A stretch of DNA of 64,000 nt from Acholoe squamosa (taxonomy: Eukaryota > Annelida > Polychaeta > Phyllodocida > Polynoidae), in assembly GCA_949317995.1 (NCBI GenBank), contig OX439045.1:45279693-45343692 (forward strand). The letters are read 5' to 3'. Positions 46,909-58,160 of the stretch are shown here, one piece after another. The notes beneath the pieces were generated by a model, which saw only the letters and a program-made list of their open reading frames with translations, made no database searches and was not told the DNA's origin. Positions within the stretch are counted from its first letter, which is position 1. Every line of letters starts with the position of its first letter. Both the position numbers and the translations under genes were made by a program.

Positions 46909-47533
46909 CCCTTAAGTGCCTAAGCGCGCTTAAATGCGCAGTTTTGGGCTTAAATGCATGTAAATTGAAAGAAATTATCATCCAGATACTTCTACTGGTC
47001 CAATATGCAAAGTTAGACCCTCTTTAGAAAGGCCATGACCTCACAATTAGGATGCGACTATTCTGTTTCATCTCCAACATATCAGGCACAGGGAGTCAAA
47101 ACTTTAAAATGAGCTGCTATCTTATGTGATTCATTAGAGGGCAACCATAGAGGGACCTAAGATCTAACATCATACCAAAAGTGATTCTGGATCATATACA
47201 CCCAATTTTCTGCCAATTTGCCATACTCCCATTAGACTTTACAGGAACTGTTCATATCCATAAAGATAATCCATGCATTGTTACTAACACATTTTTTTTC
47301 CTCAGTGACAGTATACATGCAGGCAGAATCAGCTTTGAAAGATCTATAAGGTCTCTGGGTTGCAGGGATTATGGATATATAGTCCAAGGGAGACCAAATA
47401 CTACCAAATTACAAAAAATTGGAATGTTTCAGTAACTATGGTTACCAGACCAAAATAACACATGGTCTTAGCAACAAAGTGATACAATTGTTAACTAATG
47501 TAAAATCCTCAAATAATTCTGGGCACGAAAGGG
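46909..47533. mobile_element. piggyBac-type MITE, copy 3 (625 bp)
   Basis: It is flanked by TTAA at 46905-46908 and 47534-47537. The ends are CCCTTAAGTGCCTAAGC and ATTCTGGGCACGAAAGGG. The left 130 bases are closely similar to copy 1 (GCGCTTAAATG, GGGCTTAAATGCATGTA, ATACTTCTACTGGTCCAAT). No coding capacity. Confidence 0.88.
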
Positions 47534-47537
47534 TTAA

Positions 47538-48439
47538 GTAGCATTTTAGTAGGAGGAAAACGTAGAAAAACATCTAAGTTTGTAGATCATGAATGAACAT
47601 TGACGATTGAATGTCCACATACCAAGATCAAAAACTTAATTCAGACTAATTTGGTAGAATGAGTTAGGCTGGGGTCTGATAGGGCCCACCATGCACCCCC
47701 CCCCCACATCCCAACGTGGCAGGTATTTTTTCGATCCTAGGGTCCCCTGAACAAGATTCAAGATGTTAACATTGACTATCTTGGGATGCACTACCAGTTT
47801 TTGCTCATTATCCATGTGCGGGTTCAGACCACTTTTGGGTCAATTTTGCTACCATGTTATTCAAGGGGTATGCTAAGGGGTATGCTCAATTCCTAAGCTC
47901 TCAGACTATCTTACCTTGTCTGGATCCTTAAGCTATTGGTCTTGTTGGAAAGAAGACATAATAAGCCTCTCATTAAGCCCTAATACATGTTTTTAAGTTC
48001 AGATCTGAGTGTATCAGAAGGTTGGGAAGAAGGACGATTGAAATCACAAAGTTCCTTTTCTAACTGAAAATTTTAAATGCACTCCAGATACATGTATTAA
48101 ATTTGCTTTTATCCCCATCTAACCACAATATCTAATATGATTTATGTAGGCCAAACCTTCTGAGTAATATTTGCAGCATTTCCTATTGACTATGACCCAC
48201 GTTATTGCCTTGGAAGCGAAGACACTACCTTGAGCCAATACAATGCTGTTCCATTTCAAGGGTGCTGATTCGGAATATACATGTTTCTACTTCAAAAAAT
48301 TTAATGGTGAGGCTGTATATGGCTGAAATTCAAAATGGCCGATAATATATTCAAATGTCACTTTGAATTGCATATGTGCAGTCTAGAAAGTTTCGGGTGG
48401 GTCCCACCCCTATAAATCAGTTTAGTAGAATACAGTGGT
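47538..48439. other. Non-coding stretch, no gene seen
   Basis: Anonymous sequence. I see no repeats or frames of note. Confidence 0.4.
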
Positions 48440-48885
48440 GCCTTTGTTTTGTTGCTAGGTGGTGTGGTGTGGTTGCCGAGCAACAGTAGCTATGCATAGC
48501 AACAAAGCCTGAAAATATGCTTGAATGTGTACATCTGCATGGTTTCCTTTCAGCAACATACTCCCCTGATGTAAACTTGCATGTAACTCTTCTATGACTT
48601 CCATCATAGACTACGAATATAGGTGATAAAAGGTTGCTAGGTTGTGTGGTGGCCTAGCTACAGCAGTTTTGCATAGCAACAATGCCTAGATTCATACCTG
48701 TAAGCATATACTATGTCTTGTGCATAGTCTCCCCCCAAGGACATAGTTCACTGATTTCAAATTGCATATAGCTCCCTCATGCACATCACACAGTATGAAC
48801 ATAGGTAGTAAATGGTTGCTATGTCATGTGGTTGCCTAGCAACTGCAGCTTTATATAGAACACCATGTCCAAATCTCTGGAGATA
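48440..48885. repeat. 182-bp tandem repeat, about 2.5 copies
   Basis: GTTGCTA-starting blocks recur at 48451, 48633 and 48815. Each is followed by GTGTGGTGGC/GTTGCCTAGC..CAGC and GCATAGCAACAA.GCCT or a diverged equivalent. Spacing is exactly 182 twice. Confidence 0.8.
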
Positions 48886-49864
48886 GTCAGAGATAAATGT
48901 ATGGTCTTGCCTCAAGAATGAATTGCAACATACAATTCTCAATAGTAGTGTAGGTTAGGAAAAGGAACCTTGATGGTAAAGAGAATCTATAGTCATGATT
49001 ATGCTAGAGCATTGTTTAAATAGAATAGAGATCTGGATAGGAACTACAGACTTACTTACCCTTACTGGGGATGATGAGTGCTAAGATCATTGAACAGACC
49101 TCAAACGACAGATAATTTTTGAAAGTAAACCTAAAGTATTCGGATTCTGAAGTGATCAGTGAGAATCTGGCTGGGTTAAGAGATGATCAATCCCAGAAAA
49201 TCAGTCTAGTTGTGTGAAATTATTGGCCACAATAACACAAGAACAAAATAGTAAATGTGTGAAATGACAGCTCAAGTTGGAGATGGGGGGTTGTTTTTCC
49301 CCAGATCCTTGGGAATAGTTCCTTGAACTCCACTAGATGGGAGTTTGAGATCTCCAATCATACTTTATATTCCAAATATCTGTATAGGAGAGACAAGTAA
49401 AGCATTGGGGTGATAGGGTGCCCCTTGTGAGTGAGGGTGAAAACAGGGCATGATTGACTGGTAACTTCTTGTATCATGTCTCCAATATACGGGCAGGTTG
49501 CCAGCCAATATTCTAAAATGGCTAGTTTGATCTTAATAGCTACTTGCTAATTTGTGTCTATCTGTCAGATGTCTTGATAGTGGTCCCACATCCAATAAAC
49601 CCCCCATTAAGTATTCTGTCCATTCGTAGTTATGTATCCATCACAGCCATTCAACATACTATGCTTTTCTTTCTCCCCCACGTTAATCAAACCTTCCTTC
49701 AAAATGAGTTACAGAGTTAGTGGTCAAGTCTGTGATTGCTGTTAAAAAGATGCAATAGATGACTTGTGACTGTGGTGAGCAGCTCAATGTTTAAACCCTG
49801 GGTTGTTTTAAAATATGGCTATCAATTGTCAAAGGCAGAAAGATGATCTCCAGGCAAAGGATCC

Positions 49865-49868
<4 letters not shown>
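48886..49868. other. Non-coding stretch, no gene seen
   Basis: Anonymous AT-rich DNA. Confidence 0.4.

Positions 49869-49948
<80 letters not shown>
49869..49948. repeat. (GA)n microsatellite, about 39 units
   Basis: Uninterrupted GA repeat. Any open frame across it (Ser/Leu on the minus strand) is an artefact of the repeat. Confidence 0.98.
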
Positions 49949-49950
<2 letters not shown>

Positions 49951-51666
49951 CAGATTAAAGTGAAGGTGTACAATATGGATGACACTTCCCTCTTCTATGA
50001 GCTAGACCAATCCACCATGTCCACTGTAAATGATGTGGAATGGTAGAATATACTGAAGGTCTGTGTGCCAGATCTACCTGGGAGCTACGTAGTGCTTTTG
50101 TATGGTGTTCACTGGTCAACATCATCTTCGAAGCATTCTATTCTATATCCTGTTGTGCTACCAAACAATTGTAATGGTGCTTTGCGCGGTATTCCTTAGA
50201 TAAAAATAAATGGCAGCGAGGCAAAGCTAGGGGCTGCCTGTACCTTTAACATTGCAATTTACACCTACACATATCAAGGACCTTACCAAACTTGCACGCC
50301 ACCAGACACATGCACTATGCCTAAACTGCTTGTGTCAGCCACTTTATTTGTCCAGCACCCAAGGAGCCCTTATTAGCACATGTTGTGACCAGCTGTGTTA
50401 CACAGTAATTAGTTGACAGGTGTAAAGGTCGCCACATTCCTATTTCTTAGAATCAATTCTTTCAGAGATAATATGCTAACATTCAGAACATGGACGAAGT
50501 AAAATATATAGAAATAAACGAGATCAGAGTAAATCTGGTACTATAAGACGTTTCACAGAATATTCTACATTTCACAGAGACACTGCATAAATGTGATACT
50601 TCACAGATAGTATCAACTCTAGAAGATTGCAGAAAGGTCTTGGTCTCAACTGATAATCAATTGAAGATTAATCTTAACCCACAACATTCGTTTTCGATAC
50701 AGTGTATACTATATTGAGCCAGCTGGTTTATCAGGGAGATCACTGTAACAGGTTTCTTTCAACTCAAAACTATAGAGAATAACCAGTAGCTTAAGGGAAT
50801 CCTGGGAATGTTAAAGGAGTCCTCGAGGGAGGAAAATCAAAGCTTTACATGAGAATTGCTGACAAACCGTTCACTTTGAAGATAAAAAGTGACCTTTGTG
50901 AACTTAAGAGCTGCGATTATGATTATGTGAGAACAAAGGTTAGATTGAGTAAAAAAAGGCGATATAAATAGAATTATTAGATATTCTGGATTTCCTGATG
51001 CATCAATTGGTAACTAATAATCTAATGTCAGTTGTGCCTAGATTCTCTTAGAGTATAATCTTAGCAACATTTATTTCAAAAGGCTTAAATTTGATCTTAG
51101 ATAAGAAGTGAATACTCTATTTATAATCACCAGGGTCTGGTGTGGGGAGTAGATTCCTATTGGCGAAGTTTTGTTAATTGCGTTCAATCAGCTTTTCTTT
51201 CCTTTGTTTCTTTAGTTATTAGAGGAATTTTGAGTTCCAGATTTCTATCGAACCACAATGACTGAATAACATGACAACAAACATGGACTGTGGTCAAACG
51301 CAATTTTCATGGACACTAATGACTCTTTTGTTTAATATTGCGTTCTACGAGTAATCGCAAAAGCAGCCTTACAAAACCGAACCTGAGACGATAATTGAAA
51401 ACTCCCAAGCTTTCTTGAACCCTCTCACATCGGGCTTGCGTCGGGAAATCGGCATATCTGCGACCAACTCATGCATGTATGCCGAATAATTGCGACCGGT
51501 TTTAGAAAGTTTGACACTTGGAGAGAGAATCATTATCATTTGAGTTTTTTTCCTCATAATTATCAATAAGTTGCATACCTTCCAAGTTCTGCAGCTGTAC
51601 GTGCCTCTGATCTAGTTAAAAAGAGACCACAACTCTCACTGTGGTTTTGGCTGACGTAATAGTTTT
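49949..51666. other. Non-coding stretch, no gene seen
   Basis: Anonymous AT-rich DNA without recognisable coding or repeat structure. Confidence 0.4.
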
Positions 51667-51928
51667 GGAGGGTCTTGCCAAAAAGAAAACGTCAACCCAA
51701 AACCAAAAAGAAAAGTGCACGTTTTTGCATTGCTGAACGACTGTTTTGATAATCATTTGGATAAAACATGCAAGTTTTTCACTTCCCAAAAAGAGTTTTC
51801 CATGCATTCTGCTGTATCTTTTTTTTTGTCAACACCATGAAAATGAGGAAGGCCATACACATTTTCCTGAGTACTCTCTGAAAAAAAATTCAAAGGTTCT
51901 TCCTCGTCTTCTTTTGGCAAGACCCTCC
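51667..51928. mobile_element. 262-bp TIR element (MITE-like)
   Basis: Left GGAGGGTCTTGCCAAAAAG and the reverse complement of the right end GGAGGGTCTTGCCAAAAGAAG are inverted repeats of about 20 bp. No target duplication is evident and there is no coding capacity. Confidence 0.7.
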
Positions 51929-54330
51929 TGGTCAGAGCATGATCATTATCTCTGAAATTGAGGGCACACTTTAGTTGACATTAACAGGTTTTGCCTTGAC
52001 TTTTAGCCCAGTATTGAGCGAGCCTTTCAACGTGACAGAAACGTTTGTTGCCAAACGAGTTTTTGTAGGATTTTTTAACCTAGCGCATGAGAACTCTCGA
52101 TTTCTGATTCCTCATGGTTCTACCATATGACTCTATTGGAAAGAATGGTACCTGCTTCTTCATACAATACGTGATCTTACGTAACTGTCATTTAAATTGA
52201 CAGGAACTTGATTTCTTTAATGTCTTGAAGTAACAGATGTAAAATGTATAAGTCATCCACATGCTGGCGGATATGGAATAAAACATACTTTTGAGTGTAG
52301 GAGAGAATTTCATCACGAAAAGCTAATACAAACATCACTTTCCACAGTTCATCACCTTTTGACATAATGTCTAGATTGAAAGTGTTTTAAAGATACATCA
52401 TATATTTTGCTAATAAATAGATTCCTTCTAGAGGCAGCACTGTAGATTTGACAATGCAGTTCCCCCACCTCTTTTATCAACTTTGCTGGTTCTACCCATG
52501 GCTTAAAAAGAGTAGTATTATGGAAAGTTTATACCATCAATGTTCATATGTGTGAATTGCAAGTTCATGTCTTGAGATAAGACACGATGTACTTGATATC
52601 TGTCCAATAACAAGAGGTGGCCCAACCAAGAACCCTCCCTTCTTACTCCTCTCAACGCCCCTCATACTCCCCTTCTTACCGACCCACCCATCCCCACTCA
52701 CACACCGACCAAACCACTACCACCCATGCAGCGCCTTGGACAGCCTTAGGCGCCGTTATGACAGAAGAGGTTCATCTCCGACGGTGAGGGCGACCAGAGC
52801 TGAGAGAGCGCTTTCAGCTTTCATCCTCACGAACCTGTGTCCAAATCCCCACTAGTCTAGAGCCCACAGAGAAGCTCAGGGGCCAGGCTCGCCCGTGCCA
52901 GGGTATTGATGGCGAGTGATTGCCGAGCAGCAGCCTTGTGCTGATGGAATCTCCACCTGTGATGGCTGTCATATCGACATCCCCTCGGATCGGCCAGGGC
53001 CAGAGGGCACAACCCGTCCTCCCATAGATATCACAATGAATAAAGATCGAGGGGTCGACCTGATCGGCCATTCCTTCTTACTCCAGGGCATGCAGAGGGA
53101 GAAAAGCATCCGTGGCCTTTGCTAAAGGGGTGGGTGGAGAAGAGAGTCTTACCCCTCAGGGGACCCACCTTTCGACCTGGGGTCCCTTCTCAAGATATTG
53201 ATTCTCAGATGTCTGCAGTTCCACCTGCAATCGCTGGTCGCTGCCAACCCCTAATTGGTGATGGGCGATAATGAATGGAAGAAACAAGGCATCTTTGGCA
53301 TCGCCATGAGAGCATGTGGGGGTCGTGAAGGCAAAGCTGTTACAAAGGGGCCGTTGTCAAGTAGGAGTCACTCCCTTGTGACTCTAGAAGCCACCCTCTC
53401 TGTCCTGCTCATTTGAGCTGCTCGCATTCCTTAGTGTTAACGGTGGGAGGGTGTAGGCTGCATAGGAGGGGTTAGATGGAGGGGGTGGGAGTGGCCAATT
53501 CTCTATTGTCAGCCAGGGGTCAGGGCCCAAAAAAGAGATGGCGGCAGGACGGACAAAGACGTTGGAGTAGGGCACTGCCGGCGCGGCGGAAGTGGCCATT
53601 AAGGGTATTCAGGGTCCATTATGGGGCATTATGGGAGCAAATATCCTGGCTGCTAGTTGGGGACGTGTGACCAAAGTGGAAACCTATGCTGCGTCTGCCT
53701 CAGGGTCTGGGGCTGGCCCAAGGAGGCAGGCACGGTAGAGACACGGTGTGGCCCTACCAAATAGCATCCACCTATATCAGGTTAGGTCCGTAATGTCCGC
53801 TCCTAGCTGCTATACGCCCACGCTGGGTAATATCAGCAACCATCCCAAAAGAAGACGACACCAACTTAACCTCCACCACAAACTCCCCACCTCCTCCTCC
53901 CTAGGCTGATTTGTCCATCTGAGGCATGGTTTTCTTGATGATGTTGAATGCCTTTAGTTACAGGAAATAGAACATGATTGGGTTTGGCCCCGGGAAGTAA
54001 TAAGACGAGGGGCCACGCTCTGAATCGACAAAGTTAATCTAAAGTGATGTTTGGGAGGAGATAGCCCCCAAAAAGGCCTGATGTTATTTGCGGTTGTCAT
54101 GACAATATGGCCCAGCATCTCCCTTCTTGTTGAGATGGTCCAATATCCGCTGCTGGTGCATTGCTGTCATAGAATAGACGCAACTGAAGCAGTCCCCATT
54201 CACATGACTCTCACCAGACATTATGGATAAAGAAATTTGGTGATCAAGGACGTTTTCTGGCTACAATTGTCTATAGCCAATACAAGCCTCTCATACATCT
54301 AAGTGGGGGTGACATTTACATATTTTGTAA
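51929..54330. other. Anonymous stretch, GC-richer from about 52600
   Basis: From about 52600 to 54150 the base composition rises and repeats vanish. Short open frames occur on both strands (for example 52916-53125) without recognisable domains. It may be single-copy regulatory or exonic DNA. No gene is supported. Confidence 0.35.
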
Positions 54331-54331
54331 C

Positions 54332-54366
54332 TTATTCTCACCCGACATTCAGTCGGGTGAGAATAA
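54332..54366. repeat. Perfect 15-bp hairpin with 5-nt loop
   Basis: TTATTCTCACCCGAC, loop ATTCA, then the exact reverse complement GTCGGGTGAGAATAA. Confidence 0.92.
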
Positions 54367-56851
54367 TATTTTGCCACGTCTAATAATATTTTACCACCGT
54401 ATATGAGTATGCTTTTATCATTTGTATGTTCACGCACTGTTCAAATATTGGACATGTGATTTGTAGGCTTACACATTCAGCTAATTGACCTAAAGAGCCT
54501 CTGATGTAACGTCCAAGCACCCACGGGAGGTGTTCCAAACTATGATATAGGCTACACTCTGCCTTGTTTTCCACTGTCCTGGAAACAGAACTGCACCCAT
54601 TTCACTTGTTTGATCAGGTTTTCTGTCTAGCCTGGGCACGTTTTCCATTGATTCTCATAATGTTCTAGGAATAAAAAAAAAGGGATATGTTATTCATCTT
54701 AAAAATGTGAGATGCAATTTTTGTAGGTCACGACTCCACACTTTAGAATATCATGTCCAGGACCTTAAGCAGGCATGCTGATAACTAAAGTGACCCAGTG
54801 CCATAGAGGTTTCAAAATGTTAGCCAGGAATTGAATTTCTATTTTAGCTACCTCTGTGGAGAGGGGCATTCCCCAGGGACATGATCCTTTCCATGGGATA
54901 TTGTACCACGTCTAAACACAGAAGTCTGACATTATGGGTAACATTTAAGCGACATTTAGCATCTTCATGAGCACTTCAAGGTACTATTTGGAATCTACCG
55001 CTTCCCTTTAACTTAATAGTGCCAGATAAGCTAATGGCTATATTGTATGAGAAAGCCATTATGAACCAATTACATCGACTATGACGTTGATAACGACATT
55101 ATCAAGTTTCGGAAATACCTCCAACATAATTTCCTCTTCTGGATGAGTTCGAATTATATTTCCTCGGATTTGATTGTTGCTTCAACCTTTACATAGGTTG
55201 GCCCTCTTCAAATTATGCTAAAAGACAATGATACCTATATACAAGCTTGTAAACGCTCACTTCCAACCCCAGATGAGTATCATGAAATTATATTCACAGA
55301 ATCCGATCAAACGTTCATATTTGCGTAAAATGGAAATGGGCAATGCAGAGTAATGTTATGTTAATATCTCTATTCACTGGCATAATTACGCCATACAAAT
55401 GTACAACGACAGACATATCTAAGCTTTTCCTCCCTTGCTTTAAGTATTTCAACAGAAAATGACTTTGACATCCTGTAAATATGATTGTCTAATTATGACT
55501 AAGAAACCTGGCTCCATCAACAAACCGTACTTACCTTTTCTCTCTTATAAAACCAGGATGGTTAGGCAGAGATATGTAAGCTGGAATTCCTAGATACAAC
55601 CTAGCTTCAGATGCTCCAGCACTTCTAAGACTTCAGTCATCACCAAATTACATGAGTCGTCATAAAAGTGGGAGGGCTAGTAAGGGCGCGTATGGCATCC
55701 CTTTTAAGCTGGAACCCCATGTCTTTTATCTGAGCTATGGACTAAGCGGGGATTCGGGAATGCCTCTTAATACTGGTCGGTGTATGTGTGTACAAAGTGA
55801 TATCTTTCTGATATTGAGATGTAAGACGTGGGATATACAGTTGTTATGAGGAGAGGTTCAAGGTTGGAAAGATTTGGCGCTGTTCGTGGTTTTCTTACTA
55901 CCAATTTTGATTCCATGAAAGAACCCCATTCTCCCTGGACAAAATACAATTGAACAGTTGTGTTAGCTTGACATTACTTGCAGATTCTGACAGGAATGTT
56001 AATTTTACAGAAATCAAAATGTTTTTGATTCAGCGTTGGAGAATCGGATAAAGGTTTAGTTCTACTAGTTTGTGAACGTATCCTCATAATCAAAATGACA
56101 TAATTTCTGATCCGCTCAAAGAATAAATTTTCAAGATTTAGAACGTTATGTGTAGCCTTGAGTCCCTCCCGACCCCTGGACCCCGTACACCCGTCCCCCT
56201 ACACTTCCATAAGACTTAGGGGGAAAGTAAATATACATGCTATACTATGCATTCCATCCATAGACTATTTGGTTCCCTGAGAAGAAGACTACATAGTCTA
56301 TAAAGTGGTAACCGAGAGGATGTATGGACGCCATAGCTAGCATTAGCCATCAACTGAAGACATTAACAGCACAACTCTGGTGTAAGTCACAATCACCTGA
56401 TGTACTCCCATTTCCTTTAATCCTCGCCAGGAGTGGGAAACACCTTGTGTAAATTACATTAAGAGAGCCGGATGTAAAAAGAGTCGGGTGGGTGTATTAT
56501 GCTGAGTGTGCACAGTTGATGGTAGGTGTAGGGGAGTCAGGGGACTTCGGATTGTGACGTGCTATGCGTGATGATAGTGTCAGCCGTGACTAGCTCGGGC
56601 TACTCACGCCCGGAAGCACGTGGCCCACCCACCTGTCACGTTAGACGAGCAGCTCCTATGGGGTGCTCCGTGTTGGGGATAGTAACATACAGAGAGATGA
56701 GAAATTGTAAAGTAAATGCAACCATAAACAAATTACTTGCGATACATTTATCACTGAGCTTGATTTACCCAGGTGACTGAAAGTAGTATTGTAGGTCATG
56801 CACTGTACTGCTATCAAAACACAATGTTCATTCAACCCCATTCCTCCGAGT
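54367..56851. other. Non-coding stretch, no gene seen
   Basis: Anonymous sequence without recognisable frames or repeats. Confidence 0.4.
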
Positions 56852-57030
56852 TCTGGGCTTCCCTAGCCAACTTAAAAGGGTCTATATCTCCTCTTTCCTA
56901 TCCCCTCGGCTGTGCGTGGTGCACATATGCACAGGCACATTCCTCTGTGAAATTGTGTAAAGTTTGATCTCGCCATGAATGTGACCTTAGCTGTTGAAAT
57001 GGCGTTAAACATCTATTACTCACTCACTCG
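56852..57030 (+). repeat. Dispersed SINE-like repeat, copy B
   Basis: Same orientation and block order as 22068-22251, again ending AAATGGCGTTAAACATCTAT and an ACTCACTCACTC tail. It differs by small indels and about 15-20 percent substitutions by eye. Confidence 0.7.
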
Positions 57031-57780
57031 CTTCCGAGTTCACCCAGTATTCACATATGATTTTGTGAGTCTTTTCATAGTAACAAGTCATATAAGAGAC
57101 AGACTGGGAACAGTGAAACAGGATACAATTCTATTCTCTGATATACCTAGCACGGCATAGTTCTTGGGTTACATGATAGACAGCTCTTCTTCTACCCCTA
57201 CCCCCGTTCTTCTCCTGTATCCACACATGGCATGGTGAGATGACAGGGGAGGATATAAGGTACCAACACGATACGCCACTATGTTCCATGTAAGAAACAC
57301 CTGCCTCGCTGATAAGGCACACACGTCTGCACGCAGGCTGATAAGGAACGTTTTAACAAGGGTTACTGGAATTGGTGGATCAATGATGTTATCTGGAAAC
57401 TGAACGATATTCAAAGGACGAGACAGTTATGTATGTCACATGCACAGGTGTAGTGTCGACACAATTGTCAAAGGGTTAGCCTAAGAAAATTAATATCTAC
57501 ATTTGTTATGTAGAAACTTATAATTCTGTTATACTGCATGAAAGTGGGTTATAGTTTAAATAAAAGTGGACTATTTTATAAGCTATATCTGTAGATATAA
57601 TTTATTGCTTTATCCGCATATTCTTGATATAACTTTGAATCATTTTGCTGTAGCAGGATGTGTAGATGTGAGATTCTTTACCACAAATCGAAATTTCACC
57701 TGCCAATGCCTGGGTTCCTCATTTACTATCATATTGACATGACCCTATACTAATTGGCCACTACAGTCTGTGTCATTACT
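57031..57780. other. Non-coding stretch, no gene seen
   Basis: Anonymous DNA between the SINE-like repeat and the 40-bp minisatellite. Confidence 0.4.
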
Positions 57781-57784
57781 TCAC

Positions 57785-58160
57785 TCCAGCACACTACTTA
57801 CTACCGCCTGAGTCATTGCCACACTCCTATACACTACTTACTAGAGCAAGGGTCAATCCTACATTCTTATATACTACTTACTTCACCCTGAGCCATTACT
57901 GCAATCCTATGTACTACTTACTACCGCCTGAGCCATTGCCAAACTCCTATATACTACTTACTAGAGCCAGGGTCATTGCCACATCCCTATACTACTTACT
58001 TCACCCTAGCCATTGCTGCAATTCTATGCACAACTTTCTACAGCTTGGGTCATTAGGCAGCTTCTTTATATATACTACTTAATACGGCCTGCGCCTTGGT
58101 CGTACCGTACTCCTATGTACTACTCCCTGCAGCCTGAGCTATAGCCACACTCTGAGACGC
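57785..58160. repeat. 40-bp minisatellite with 120-bp higher-order repeat
   Basis: ACTACTTA recurs at about 57793, 57833, 57873, 57913, 57953 and 57991. Following blocks cycle CTACCGCCTGAG, CTAGAGCAAGGG, CTTCACCCTGAG and then repeat in the same order, giving an A-B-C-A-B-C structure. Diverged units continue to about 58160. The 88-codon frame at 57816 is a by-product of the 120-bp periodicity. Confidence 0.85.

Noticed and set aside
49791-49985. Ser/Leu repeat open frame
   Set aside because: Translation of the (GA)n microsatellite.
52916-53125. Short frame with CDGCHID as a zinc-binding domain
   Set aside because: Only one CxxC and no partner residues; no extension upstream or downstream.
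57816-58082. 88-codon open frame with internal repeats
   Set aside because: Produced by the 120-bp periodicity of the minisatellite; no domain.
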